DNA of 64,000 bases from Arachis hypogaea. Its lineage: Eukaryota > Streptophyta > Magnoliopsida > Fabales > Fabaceae. Below are positions 11,725-24,313 of this stretch, piece after piece. Positions within the stretch are counted from its first letter, which is position 1. Each line of letters opens with the position of its first letter. Made by a program: the position numbers and the translations under genes. The notes beneath the pieces were generated by a model that was not told where the DNA came from, did no database searches, and saw only the letters and a list, made by a program, of their open reading frames with translations. Where the stretch lies: contig NC_092048.1 of the NCBI RefSeq assembly GCF_003086295.3, positions 253,001 through 317,000 on the forward strand. The letters are read 5' to 3'.

Positions 11725-11853
11725 GGTATCTCCGACCCGACAAACTAAAGACTAATTCTTCGCGGATCTAAGTATACACAAAGCGAGATTCGAATTCCCC
11801 TACACTTATTTAAGTGAACGAGTGAGGTGACTGCTCGAATAACCCAAATTGAT
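11725..11853 (-). repeat. tRNA-derived SINE-like copy
   Basis: Read on the minus strand, it carries a tRNA-like head: a degenerate A-box region near 11830-11845 and a B-box-like GAATTCGAATC at about 11785-11795. It then ends in the family tail related to GATACCGAAGG. It is one of at least six same-family copies in the window, and is internally deleted relative to the 52.5-kb copy. Confidence 0.55.
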
Positions 11854-12762
11854 TTACATAGCTTATAATTTATTATTAAGGTTTAAGTTTGGTATACAAA
11901 TTATAACCTTTTGTTGGAAAACGCTGGGGTGTATAAACATTTGAATATCTTTGCACTTTTTACAAAAAATACAAAACTGAGCACACACGGATGCTTTGAT
12001 TTTCATATAATGGCTGTTACACATCTAACAAAAATACATTAATTTCTTTCGATTATTCATAGATTTAGTTAATATTGATTTGAAGGTGAAAATACAAAAA
12101 ATTACCACCTTGCACCACTTTAACTCCCAAGATCATAGTAAATAATGAACTGAATTAATTGAAGACGACTTCTTCATGTGGGAATGATAACTCGTGAATT
12201 ATTAATTTATTAGATTATTTGATATATTTGACTAAATTACTTAATATAATCTGTATTTATCATCTTTATATAAAAACATCTTCATGTGAATAGGCACCCT
12301 AATTAAAATACATTGTGATCTTATTCCCAAAATGAATATCTACCAAGGCATAGTACTTAATATAAAACATGATATGCAAAAGCATAACTACAATTCTACA
12401 AATGTTTCTTCCTCCTGTTTGCTTCTTCTGTATTGTGAGCCCTCATTTGCAATATCTTGCAACCTCAAATTTATTCTGGATGAGTCAAGAGGATTCGTGT
12501 ATAAATGTTCAATTAGATTTTAGCATTTTGTTGAAGGTAAGAGGTGCCTTGATCCATGGGAAACGGATTTTCTTAGGTTGATTTTTCACATAACGTTGTT
12601 AGGTGTGATCTTTTACCCTTCATTTAAAATGAGGAATCAATACAAAACACTTGACAAGCAGAATGAAAGGTGAGAGATTACACATGGAAGTTCGTATGAA
12701 AAATCAACATGAGAGGATCAATTCCAAGTTGTAAACAAACTTTACAAGGAAATTGTTTACTT
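11854..12762. other. Intergenic DNA and probable 3' UTR of the next gene
   Basis: AT-rich sequence with two short overlapping open frames (12332-12581) that have no recognisable domain and look like chance. The part next to 12763 is probably the 3' UTR of the minus-strand membrane-protein gene. Confidence 0.4.
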
Positions 12763-15700
12763 TTACTGCGCCGCGGTGGAAGCAGGAGGTATAAATCTCA
12801 TGAGGAAGCTTGACAGGGACCAAATGCAAATCACACCAAGGAATTGTAGGACATTCAAAAGGGTACCCAGAGAGTTATTTATAGCCATGTTGTGTGAGGT
12901 CATCTCAGCTCCTCTAACTGTAAATGATAAAGCAGTCACCAGTTGTGCTGCTCTATTTAGTTGGTGCAATCTATACACCTGTCAATAACAATCTATTAGT
13001 AGAAGTTGTTGATGTAAATTTGCATTAAGATCTGTATCATTGAGTTATCTCAGTATCAGATGCACCAGATTTATCTCACTGAATCTAGGCATAGTCTTTA
13101 GTTCCTTATTCATACATGACTCATCAAGTGAAATTTTTAGTCGATTCGTCCAATTAAGAAGACCTAGAGAATCAAAATGCTAATTTAGTGTATCAATTAG
13201 GCAGGCAAAACTCTATAAGGAAAAGGGTGGCTGGATAAATTAATCTTTTTGTGATTACACTTTACGAGGAGGACAAAAATACATAATTTGATCAGCATGG
13301 AATTGGATTGTACTTACTTGGAAGATTAATGGAATAGCAGACCATGAACGTGATTTTCGATATCTTGCATACTGTTCAAATGCAAATTGGACAACTATAC
13401 CAACCAGGTATGGAGCAAGAGTTGCGGATGCAGCAGGACCAGTCCACGGCCAGACCAAACCCATAGTGACCATAGGAATTACGAGACTAAGCACCAGGGT
13501 AGCAACAGAAGAGACGCGATGTCCCAACTGAGAAGGCAGAGTATCTCGACTGGTTGTAGCGGTTTCTTGTTGCATGGGTCTCCTTAATCGATCTAGTAGA
13601 TAAAGATATACCGCAACACCACAATAGAAAATTGCTTCTGTGAAGAATAATATGAGGAAATCTGTAGATGAAGAAAGCAGTCAGTTCAGAGAAGAGAGCC
13701 AAATATGTATAAAGAAAGAAAGAAAGAGAACTAAAAAGATTTCAAGCAAGCAATTATACATGCAGACCCCAAGAATTACTACAACTACTAAGTCAGGCTT
13801 TTCCCCGCTACTCGGACTAAAAAATTGAATTTCTAAACCAGGTTCAATATTTGTAAAAGTTTTATCAACTTCAGCCCAAAATTCATGATGAATTATGCTT
13901 GTGGTTTAATTAAGTCTCCTTTTCAGTCCAATGACTATTGTTAATTGATTTTATATCGAGAAACAATAATTCCAAATTATTCGATGAGCAGCATATCCAC
14001 GTTCAGAAAGTCTAAAATGCTCCCCTAGCAATATCCAATTACTAAATACCCCAAATGAAATTAGTTCCCCTTCACTCCACAGGTTTCTTCACCAGCAGAT
14101 GGCACATATTACCCACATCGGTTCAATAAGTTACTTAATATGAACTACATCCAAATGCAAGAACAGTATTGCAGAGTGAAGACAAAACAATGCATCATCA
14201 AAACACATACAATGAACAAAAACAACAGAGAGGCTTTCTTCCATCGAAACTTTACCTGTTAACAAAGAGTCTTCGAAAATGATGGAGAGCACTTTGCGCA
14301 AATAGAGTGAAGGAAAAATGAAAGAAGCAACAAGGACCGCAGGACCCACAAACCACAAGATGCTATTTTGACTCTTTTCTGATTTTGACGATAGTGTCTC
14401 CTTGTCTTTTCCATATGGACGGTTATAGAATGATATAAAGCCTGGTTTTCCATCACTTCCCAATAAATTAAAAGATGAGTTGCCAATGGTAGATATGTCT
14501 TCAGCAATAGCATCTTCGCTTTCTGGAACTAAAGCAGCTTCATCAAGCTCAGTGCTTTGTGGTTGATCCTCAGAGACAACAGAGAGAGCATTATGCTGTT
14601 TCTGGAACCTTGCCTTTAACTTTGGAATTCCATATATAAACTTGAACTGGCATGATTTGTCTAACCATGATAGAAATACAAAAAAGAACGTTAACTGAGA
14701 ACACATCCAGAGGATTTCATACATGTCAGGAAACCCCTAAATAACATCATTTGCGCTGATGCAGGTACAAATTAGACTTATGAACTTCACACTTTGTGCC
14801 AAAGGATTCCCTCCATTAAGCAAACAATTAAATATCTGATGGAACTCTCATGAAATATGCACATGTAAAGCCCTTTCAGCATTAAAACCTCCAATAATAC
14901 CATGATTAACAGTTCTTACTGGAGGGAATTTTCACTGAAGTGTGAAGTTCAGGGGTCATTTGCACTTTTCAACCCCAAGATCTAATCAGCACATGGACCA
15001 AAGTTTAAAGTTGTACAGCCATTTACAGCTAACTGACTTATCTAAGGAATAACTTGTAACAGTCATATCTCTAAAAGATGAAGAAAAGGCAGCTGACAGA
15101 AGCCTACTGCAGAATGCAGAGATTCATGAATCACCGAATAGATAAGCAAGCTACCTTTAGCATATATTTGCAGCTGGGAAGCAGTTTGCTTGTTGACAAA
15201 CAACCCTTGTGATAATCTCAACTGAATATAGAATGAAAAGAAAGCCACACAAGTTGAAGAGTAAATCAAGCAATACTCGAAGATAATGAAGCAGAACAGG
15301 ATAATGAAATGAAGTTTAACTAGAAGATAGCAAGAGTGAGTTACTAAAGTAGCAAAGCAAGTTACCCAATTGCTTGATTAGTAGTTTAAATATATAGAAA
15401 GCTCTAAGTAGACATCGTTGAGATTTATACATGTCATGCCTATCATCACCATATTGAAGAAAAATAATTATATATACAGTCACTATTGGAATGCATACAT
15501 CCATTTGACCAAGTGAATTGCGACCAAATAGATTACATATCTTCCACTTTCGTCCAAGTTCTACTGATGAACGAAAATTCAGCAGCGAAACCCTATCCAG
15601 TCTTAATCCAATACTAACCGAAATCCAACAGATTCGAAGTGTCCTCTAAAACCAAAAGCTGTCTATCTAAATCCAATAAGTTGTATATAGTTGAAATCAA

Positions 15701-16220
15701 TCAAGGCTTAAAACTAGGGAGAAATTCTTGGATGCTCCTAGGGCGCTCTTACCATCGAGTGTGTCATCATAACAACACTAAAACCATCAAATTGGAGACA
15801 GCAGCTAGCTAAACACACGAGATAAGTTAGGTAGCAGCTTTTTCCTCTTTCAATTTTTTCTTTTGAGCCCTAACACTAAGAATAGCTATCACCAAATGAG
15901 GGCCAAATTGCACACTACCTCATGCAAAAGCATAACCCTAATCAACAAATGCATAAGCCATACATACATAACCCTATTCAAGTAACTATTAGTCAATCCA
16001 AGCACTAAGTTTTCATGGAACGAAAATGGATACAAATAATTACACCCTAAACATGAAATTAATTAATAAAACAAATTAACACAGGTCATAATTAGGGGTG
16101 ATTGATATAAAAACGTACCTGGAAAAGTGTTGTACGGTTAAAAGGGTAAGGAAGAGGAGCCACTAAGCAAGAAGAAAATGATGAACCAATTCTGCTACTG
16201 TTTCCCATAATCATAATCAT
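12763..16220 (-). CDS. Six-exon gene for an unrecognised multi-pass membrane protein, probably plastid or organelle targeted
   Basis: Exons in order: 16220-16119, 15645-15499, 15221-15155, 14660-14256, 13661-13318, 12978-12763. All junctions are GT-AG and every phase agrees, giving 1281 nt and 426 aa. Three in-frame ATGs open exon 1 (16220, 16214, 16208). The N-terminus is rich in Ser, Arg and hydroxylated residues with few acids, like an organellar transit peptide. The middle (exon 4) is acidic and probably exposed. Membrane spans are visible at ILWFVGPAVLVASFIFPSLY, at FLILFFTEAIFYCGVAVYLY, two in the VATLVLSLVIPMVTMGLVW to ATLAPYLVGIVVQFAF stretch, and one near the C-terminus (NVLQFLGVICIWSLSSFLM). 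I do not recognise the family and assign no function. The 5' exons are short, so they are the least certain part of the model. Confidence 0.75.
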
Positions 16221-16615
16221 AAAAACAATAATAATAATTATATTAATGATATGTTAGTTAGTGTGATTGTAGAAGCTGTAGTAGCTTCGAATTAAGCTCA
16301 ACCTGAGAAGAACAATTCCTGAACGAACATCAACCCATATTTGATGATTTTTGGGGGAATATTAATATTAAATTAATATTAATGTGAATTAGTGATAATA
16401 ATTAAATAATATTATATATACCATATTATATTATATTCGGCGTTTGAATTTGAGCTCAAGAGTGGAGAGTGAAGAGAGCGTGATGTGTTTCTGTGTTGAA
16501 CCGATTTGGCTTCTCTTTCTGGTTTTGGATGATGAACCCTCCAACATATTCCACATTTTTTATTCTTTCTTTTTGTTTTTTTAGCAACAGATTTAGCTTT
16601 GAAATTAAAACAAAA

Positions 16616-16617
<2 letters not shown>

Positions 16618-16647
<30 letters not shown>
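16618..16647. repeat. (AT)n microsatellite
   Basis: A run of about 14 AT dinucleotides just upstream of the membrane-protein gene on the minus strand. Confidence 0.9.
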
Positions 16648-16649
16648 CT

Positions 16650-19123
16650 CAAATAATTTTATTATATTAAGTTTCAGAACTTTATAAAAGTAAAACACAT
16701 AAATTCTTATCTTACTTAAATCTATTATTTTTTTTTGGATAAATAAGTCTTTAAATATGTGATAGAAGGATATACATCTCTTATTTTTATAAAATTTAAA
16801 AATCTTAATATATAATTTTTTTTAGGGGCAAAAATGTTAATGCAAAATTTTTTTAATATTTAAAAAAAAAGTGAAATGAAAGGAACAAAATTTCATTAAA
16901 CAATTTTCTTTTCATTACATTCAATTTGTAATTTAAAGTTTTTTATTTATAAATATTGATTAAATATAAAAAATGAGTCGCTAATTAATTATTATAAAAA
17001 TATATATTATTTTAGTAATTAATTATTTTATTAGAAAAATGTTATAAAAAAAAATTGAAAGCAACTATGCTTGAGTATTTAAGATTTTCTTTCTGTGTAA
17101 TTTAAGAAAACAAAATAAAACACTCAATATACTCTTCTTTTTTTGTCCTAAAAAAAACTCTATAGTATATATTTGAAAAATATAAATAATAAAATTATTT
17201 CATTTTTCTCTATTTTTAATAATATTTTTAATAGTAATGGCCCAAACGAAAAGCATGGATTAGGGCAAAAGCTTATAAGTCAACAGGGGCCTTTTCATGA
17301 CCCAAAAAAAAAATAACCAAAAACTGAAGTGGGCTATAGTTTTTATAAGAGTCGTAAATTTATAAGAAATAGAAAAAGAGAAGGGCCTCGCCCCCAATGT
17401 ATACCAAAAAAAAAAAATTAGAGAGAAAAAGAATAAACTTGACAAGTCGAATAGTCAGCTCAATTATCCGTTGTTTAATCAAGTATCAGGGTGTTCCTCA
17501 TTTTTTATTTTTTACATACCATTCTCAACAAATTTTTGAACATCTATATAGGACGAATGAGTTAATAATTTTGTTGAACTTACAATATGATTTGAACATC
17601 TATATAGGACGAGTTTGATTTTACAAAACTGCGAGTGCAATTTCTGCAAAAGTTCAGGTGCAAGTGCTATGTAACACCTTATTCAACATGGGAATATCTT
17701 AATTATATTGAGATTAGTTTATCAAATAAACCATTTCTTATAATTAATTCGAATATAACAACTATTCAATCAATAATAATTTTATATATCAATTTTGGCC
17801 TTCTTAAAATGGTAAAAACAAAATTCCGTACATTATTAATTGAGATTAATTAGTTCACTTCAGTTCCTATCTTTTCTGTCAAATGTTAATTTGTTAGGTA
17901 ATATAATTGAGCAGAGACCTAATTGTTTTTAAATTGGTTTAGAGATTTATTTTATTCTAAAAAGTTGATATAATATCTCTTTTCGAATTTTTTTAATTCA
18001 TTATATTAATATTGTTTTTTTTTTAATAAATTATTCATATTTAAAATATTATTTATTATAAAACGAAATAAATAATTCTTAATATAATTTTTAAATATAT
18101 AAATAATAAAAATCAAAATACAATTAATACATTAATAATAATAACTCTGTGATGTATTATTAATATTATAATTTAGATATTTTTTGCAATAAATTAAAAA
18201 ATTAATGAACACATTATTTGATATATGTGGCTTGTAATAATAATATTTTGTAGTTTATTTTTTTGTTTTTTTATATTTTTATTATAATTTTCATATAAAT
18301 ATTAAACATAAGGAGATGGAGAATGGGGCCCCACAAAAAATTGCGAAAAATACAAAAAACAGAGATGAGACAATTATTTCCCCACCCTGCCCGATTGACA
18401 TCCTAAATACGTGTATAAATTATTTTTATACACAATTGGATGTGGCACCTCTTGGAATAAAGCTGGAATGCCATGCCTAACACGAAATGTACCTACATGT
18501 GCTTTGGTCTCTTTTTTCTTTTTTGTTGAATTATTATAAAATATTACTAGGTCAATTAATTGCAAGCAATAAATATTCAGAACGTATTTACAATAATGTA
18601 TCTACAAATATGTAGATGCAGGCAATATTAGGGTGGTGGTTGATTTTTAGTCTATATATAATATTTTTGTTAATTATATATTTAGGTAATAAGACCAATT
18701 GATGATTTAGTAAATTAAACTCTGCCATTAAGAATTTGACTGATCTAGTTCATCAATTTATGATTTTCAATTAAAGGGAGCATTATTACCTCATTAGCCT
18801 TCCAACAAAAAATTTCTCTATTTTTAAGAATCAAATTCAAAATACTTTATTAATGGACTAAATATATGTGTTACTTTAACTAGTCGTACACACATGCATT
18901 AACGAATTAATGATTATTATAAAAAGTGATGGTATATGACTAATAAAATATATTATTTTTGACTAATATTTAGTTGATATTCTGAATTTTAAGTAATAAA
19001 TTTTAAATTTTAAATTTTAAATTATATAATAGTACAAAAATAAAATATTGACCAAATATTAGTTAATATTAACAAAAAATATCAAGACCATAATATTTTA
19101 AAGACTAATAAATTTGGGAGATA
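16650..19123. other. AT-rich intergenic region
   Basis: About 2.5 kb of very AT-rich DNA. Short open frames here have no recognisable content. No gene, clear repeat boundary or RNA gene was seen. Confidence 0.5.
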
Positions 19124-19563
19124 ATAAAATATGGTAACTTCTACCCAACTCCCTCTAAAGCAACATGTAAATTATCCTCTATGACGTGACATATTTTAAT
19201 TGAATGTTTAATTTTAGTTTGAGTTAATTTAACTCAATAAGAGTTAATATCTTAACTAAAATAGACTAAAGTTAACATTTTAATTACAAAATAACCCTAC
19301 TATATATATAATAATTGCTATAATTATCTTTTTTAGTGTCAAAATTGCAACAAAAAAATATTATACATACACAAAATATCAGTCGCTCACATCTTTATAT
19401 ATAACTACATGCATTATTTCATATATTTTTAATACATATTTTAGAATTAACATATATTTACACAAATAATTAATTTAATAACTAATTTTTAATTTACATT
19501 ATACACCAAAAATAGTTTAATATAATTCAATTATTGTTAAGGTTGCAACTCACAATCATTCCT

Positions 19564-21850
19564 AATTAGCCCAAAGTATTTACAAGATTATCTCCAAAGT
19601 ATTTGTACATAGACTTCAGGGTATGATGAATAGACTAATTAGCCCTACGCAGAGTGCTTTTATTAAAGACAGATTAATCTCTGATAATATCCTAATTGCT
19701 CACGAGTGTATGCATTACTTGAAGAACAAAAAAAGGGGACTCGAAAATGAAATGGCGCCAAAACTAGATATGAGTAAGGCATATGATAGGGTGGAATGGC
19801 ACTTTCTTTGATTTATATTGGAGAAGTTTGGTTTTGACTCCCGGTGGATTATGTGGATTCGATAATTAGTGACAACTGTTTCTTATTCTGTTATTGTGGA
19901 AGGACAACCTCATGGTTTCTTCAAACCAAATAGAGGTATTCGACAAGGAGATCCTCTATCTCCCTATCTTTTTCTTTTCTGTGCAGAAGGTCTCTCCTTC
20001 TTGCTACACAAGGCAGAACAAAACAGACTAATTCAAGGTCTTCAGATACATAGGCGATGTCCCAAGGTCAACCACCTCCTCTTTGCTGATGATTCCATCT
20101 TATTCTGTAAGGCTAATCCTGAAGCATGTTCAAATATCCTGCATTTATTGAATTCTTATGAAAGCATCAGTGGCCAGAGGGTAAATCTTAATAAATCTGC
20201 TGTATTCTTTAGCCACAACACTCCCTCCACTACTCGTACACTACTGGCTAACTCTATGAATATTAATCATATTGGGGCTCAGGATAAATACCTTGGTTTA
20301 CCTTCTACAGTCTCTAAATCGAAAAAGGCTTCTTTTAGTATGATCAAAGAAAAGGTTCGGAAAAGAATCCAAGGGTGGAAGCGCAATCTTCTATCGTCAG
20401 GTGGTAGACACATATTGCTTAAGGCAGTGGGAGAAGCTATTCCTATTTATACATTGTCTTGCTTCAAGTTGTCTGATGGTTTAATCTCAGAAATTCACTC
20501 TCTACTTTCTCAGTTCTGGTGGGACAAAAAGGTTCTGAAAGGCGGATGGCTTGGATTAGCTGGGACACTATGACTCACCCACGAAAAGAATGAGGCCTTG
20601 GATTTAAAGATCTCAGAATCCAAATCTGGCGCTTTTAGGCAAACAGTTTTGGCGACTTGTAACACAGCCTACTTCCTTATTATCCAAAATCCTAAGAGGT
20701 AAATACTTTAGCAATGGTAATGCTATAACGGCAGAAATTGGAGTCTTACCTTCTTGGGGATGGAGGAGCATACTGGAAGGCCGAAAGATTGTTGAAAAAG
20801 GTCTTAATTGGGCTGTGGGTACTGGAGAGAATATCCGAACCTTTGAGGATCCTTGGCTGCCTCCTCCGTATCCTTTAAAGATTTCTGACATGCCAAATAG
20901 ACAAGCTATCTCTGAGTTGGTTCCAAGAGTTAAAGATCTAATTACTGAAGATAGGAATTGGAATCAGAATCTTATTCAAGAATTATTTCCCCAAGACGTT
21001 GCAAATAGGATTTTGTCAGTTAAAATTCAGCAGAGTAAGGACAAATTGCAATGAGATTTGAACAAATCCAAACAATATGATACAGCTTCTGGTTACAGAA
21101 TTGGCTATTTATTTTACCATCCGCCTTTGGAGCTTTGCCCTAATTATATGCAACAGAAAAAGCCGTGGATTGATCTATGGAAGTTGAACTTGCCTCACAA
21201 AATTAAGCTATTTATCTGGAAAGCTCTCCATGACTGGCTCCCGGTGCTTTCTCAGATTCATCACCGCATCCCATCTATATCACCAATATGCCCCTGCTGT
21301 CATGAAGCAACCGAAACAGTCACTCATTGTTTGATCGATTGCTCTAGAATTAAAGATGTATGGTCTCAGAGTTATCTTCGTGACTGTCTTCCCCCTCAGA
21401 GTCCTAACGACTTTTGGACATGGTGGATTGCATCAACAGAGATGCTTAACCCGTTGAAGAATGCTGACCGTAATCCTCAATTACTTGCCATCATTTGCTG
21501 GAACTGCTGGAAAGCTCGCAACCAGTTGATTTTTGAAGGTTCTACTTCAATGCCGTCTGCCATTCTAGCAAGCTTTGTCAAGTATTTTTCCGTGAAGTCC
21601 AAAGAACTCCCAGTTTAGGTCGTCATCTCCATGAGGCAAGCTTTTAGTTGCATTCAATTTGATTTATCATTCTTTCTTCTTTAAGATTTTTTTCGTTTTT
21701 CGACTACGCACCGTTGGATGAATACCTTCAGTGTAGTGTTTTTGGGAAATCCCCACCTTTCATTATGCTGTCCTGCTTTTGGACATCTTTGTATTTCATT
21801 TTTCAATAATTAATGAAATATAACCTACTATCTTTAGAAAAAAAAAAAAA
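19564..21850 (+). mobile_element. 5'-truncated non-LTR retrotransposon (LINE) with poly(A) and 17-bp target duplication
   Basis: The copy is inserted in the Mutator-type element. The 17-mer AACTCACAATCATTCCT occurs at 19547-19563 and again at 21851-21867, directly after a poly(A) run (about 21838-21852). The body encodes the C-terminal half of an L1-clade ORF2: KAYDRVEWHFL, the RQGDPLSPYLF motif, the catalytic LLFADDSILF motif, then the thumb and RIQGWKR region. A zinc-finger-like zf-RVT segment follows (PWIDLWKLNLPHKIKLFIWK with a CPCCHEATETVTHCLIDC motif). Endonuclease and the N-terminal reverse transcriptase part are missing. In-frame stops and frame changes near 19811, 19866, 20572 and 21054 show that it is dead. 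Confidence 0.9.
19623..21618 (+). pseudogene. Degenerate LINE ORF2 (reverse transcriptase plus zf-RVT)
   Basis: Coding remnant of the LINE, split into at least four pieces: 19623-19811, 19869-20573, about 20640-21054 and 21058-21618. The pieces are collinear with an intact plant L1 ORF2 protein. The FADD active-site motif is kept. The first reverse transcriptase motifs, the endonuclease and any C-terminal RNase H are absent. TGA stops at 19809-19811 and 21052-21054, and a frame change after 20570, break the frame. Confidence 0.88.
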
Positions 21851-22287
21851 AACTCACAATCATTCCTTCTCCCAAAACTATTATCTATGTTTCTAAGTAA
21901 ATGATAACATAGTTTGGTTAACTTTGTTCCATCACTATGTCGTTTCAATCATATTGATTATTGTCACTGTCAATCCCTCAATAATTATCAATTTTTGCTA
22001 GTTAATATTCGTTAAAATTTTGATCTATTGGAATATTAATATAGGTTAAAGGATAGAGTTAACATCTTAATTAAAAAATAATTCTATTTTAATTAAGATG
22101 TTAACTCTTATTGGATTAAATTAACTCAAATTAAAACTAAAATTCAATTAAAATGTATCACATTATAGAGGATAATTTCCATGTTGTTTTAGAGGGAGTT
22201 GGGTAGAACTCACCATAAAATATTTATTCAAATATTTTAAATTTATCTTATTTAATATTTATCAATTATCGTTAAAATTATTAAATG

Positions 22288-23241
22288 GGGATAAGTATTG
22301 TTTTGGTCCCTCACGTTGAGGGTCAGAATCGAACCCGTCCCCGATCTAATTTTCGATTTAGAATCATCCTTAACGTATTTTTTTCGTATTAAAATCGTCC
22401 TTTTTAATTTTTATTCCTAAACTACCCTTCTTTTTTAATAAAATTTAAAAAATTAAAACAAAAAAAATAAAACCCCTTCCCGCCTCCGCCTCCCCCTCCC
22501 CCACCCCCCTCCTCCCTTCCCCTCTCCCCCTCCCCGTCTCCGTCTCCCCTTCCCCCCTCCCCCACCCTCCGGTCTCCCCTTCCCACACCACCATCCACCC
22601 CCACCCCACCCCCGGTCTCCCCTCCCCGTCTCCCCTTCCCGCCACCCCACTTCTGGTCTCCCCTTCCCCCCTCCCCCACCCTTCGGTCTCCCCTTCCCAC
22701 CCCCACCTCACCCCCAGTCTCCCCCTCCCCGTCTCCCTTTCCCCCCTCCCCCACCCTTTGGTCTCCCCTTTCCCCCTCCCCGTCTCCGTCTCCCCTTTCC
22801 CCCCTCCCCGTCTCCGTCTCCCCTTCCCCCTCCCCCACCCTCTGGTCTCCCCTCTCCCCCTCCCCCACCCCTCCGATCTCCCCTTCCCACCCCCACCTCA
22901 CCCCCGGTTTCCCCCTCCCCTTCTCCCCTTCCCGCCACCCCCACCCCCGGTCTCCCCTTCCCCCCTCCCCCACCCTCCGGTCTCCCCTTCCCACCACCAT
23001 CCACCCCACCCCACCCCCGGTCTTCCCCTCCCTGTCTCCCCTCCCCCCACCCCAACCGTGTTTTATTTTTTTTAATTTTTTAAATTTTATTAAAAAGGAA
23101 GGGTAGTTTAGGAATAAAAATTAAAAAGGACGATTTTAATACGAAAAAAAAAACGTTAAGGATGATTCTAAATCGAAAATTAGATCGGGGACGGATTCGA
23201 TTCTGATCCTCAACGTGAGGGACCAAAACAATACTTATCCC
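22288..23241. mobile_element. Fold-back Mutator-type element with C-rich minisatellite core
   Basis: Inverted terminal repeats of about 190 bp occupy 22288-22478 and 23050-23241. The ends read GGGATAAGTATTGTTTTGG and CCAAAACAATACTTATCCC. The flanks are an identical 10-mer, TTATTAAATG, at 22278-22287 and 23242-23251, so the borders are exact. The arms match at nearly every position, which suggests a fairly recent insertion. The core (22480-23055) is almost pure pyrimidine on the plus strand. The long Gly/Arg-rich or Pro-rich open frames across it are by-products of the repeat, not genes. Confidence 0.9.
22480..23055. repeat. Polypyrimidine minisatellite (CCCCTCCCC / GGTCTCCCCTTCCC units)
   Basis: The array is built from variants of GGTCTCCCCTTCCC joined by runs of C interrupted by T or A. 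The minus strand has very many runs of three to five G at short spacing, which meets the usual pattern for G-quadruplex formation. Unit length varies, with blocks of about 60-150 bp repeated (for instance the CCCACCCTCCGGTCTCCCC block near 22560 and 22970). Confidence 0.9.
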
Positions 23242-23251
23242 TTATTAAATG

Positions 23252-23946
23252 TTAAATGAAGTAAATTTGGGCTATATTTGCCCTATTTTTACCAACATTT
23301 CACTCATACAATTACTGAGAAGGGATATATTTCTTTTTCCCTTTTCCTTTTTTTTTTAACCACAAATTCAATCGTTTTTCTTTTTTCTTAATAAATATGA
23401 AAACAGGAGATTTATTTTTTTAATTGTTTCTCTCTTTTTCTTCATGCCCCATCCACCCTGGCCCCTCCGTCTAAACCCAAATTATCTCCTATTCAAACTT
23501 CCAAATGAATAATAATAAATGGAAGAAGAAAAATATTATTTCTTTTATCTTCAATTGATATTTAAACAAATATTGAGGAGAATTATCAAAACGAGAATTA
23601 TTTCTTTATCCATATACTCTAGCGTTGCGAAGTGTCAAACTTGTGATAGAACTTTTGACTACAAAAATACAAAAAAGATGATCATACCACTAGACTAGAA
23701 TACTTCTTATTATTATATATACAAATTATAATATATAACAATGTTTTATTTTACTTATATTCAATTTATTTTAATTTTAAAATTATTCATTTTAAAATTA
23801 ATTATATTTTATTTAATTCTAAATTTTATTAAATATATACAAATTAAAAAGATAAACAAAAAAATTATTAATCACAATTTTTTTTATGATTATATGATAT
23901 CTATTAATATTGTTTTTTCAATAAATACTTGTAGTATATAATAATA
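23252..23946. other. AT-rich spacer
   Basis: AT-rich intergenic DNA with pyrimidine runs around 23340-23470. No gene seen. Confidence 0.4.
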
Positions 23947-24087
23947 GGTAAAGACTCACATGCAGTTGTCTTCATATGAAGTTAATAGTTGAAAAATTTT
24001 AAATGATATTTAGTCAAATTTGTCAAATCATCTAACGGTTCTTAAATATCAACTTCACATAAAAACAACTGTATATGAGTTTTCACC
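23947..24087. mobile_element. G-box-type Mutator MITE, copy 1 (degenerate)
   Basis: The element starts GGTAAAGACTCACATGCAG and ends GAGTTTTCACC, with the 10-mer TATAATAATA directly on both sides (23937-23946 and 24088-24097). It belongs to the same 140-bp family as the copies at 36.6, 37.8, 38.6 and 46.0 kb. The CACGTG core has decayed here. Confidence 0.75.
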
Positions 24088-24261
24088 TATAATAATATAA
24101 TAATATAATAAATATAAACTAATTAATAAAGTATTAAAATTTAAAAATAATAATATTTTTATAAAAACAAAATAAAAAAATTTAATTTTTTTATTATAAG
24201 TACTTTTATTTTGTTTTTATAAGTACTTTTATTTAAAATTCTTATAAGACACGGAGACACG

Positions 24262-24264
<3 letters not shown>

Positions 24265-24309
<45 letters not shown>
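24265..24309. repeat. (AT)n microsatellite
   Basis: About 22 uninterrupted AT units, likely to vary in length between individuals. Confidence 0.95.

Positions 24310-24313
<4 letters not shown>

Larger units (their letters stand above)
19133..22214. mobile_element. Mutator-type inverted-repeat element, split by a LINE insertion
   Basis: The left end (about 19133-19300) and right end (about 22060-22214) are imperfect inverted repeats of about 150 bp. The outermost bases are GGTAACTTCTACCCAACTCC on the left and the near-complement GGAGTTGGGTAGAACTCACC on the right. Both sides are flanked by the identical 9-mer ATAAAATAT (19124-19132 and 22215-22223). Without the nested LINE and its extra target copy, the element would be about 780 bp. 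It encodes nothing itself. Confidence 0.85.

Noticed and set aside
12332..12581. Two overlapping plus-strand open frames
   Set aside because: Short, no domain, no promoter signal, and probably in the 3' flank of the minus-strand membrane-protein gene.
22422..23075. Long Gly/Arg-rich and Pro-rich open frames on both strands
   Set aside because: They read through a pyrimidine minisatellite in all frames, so their length reflects repeat composition rather than coding.
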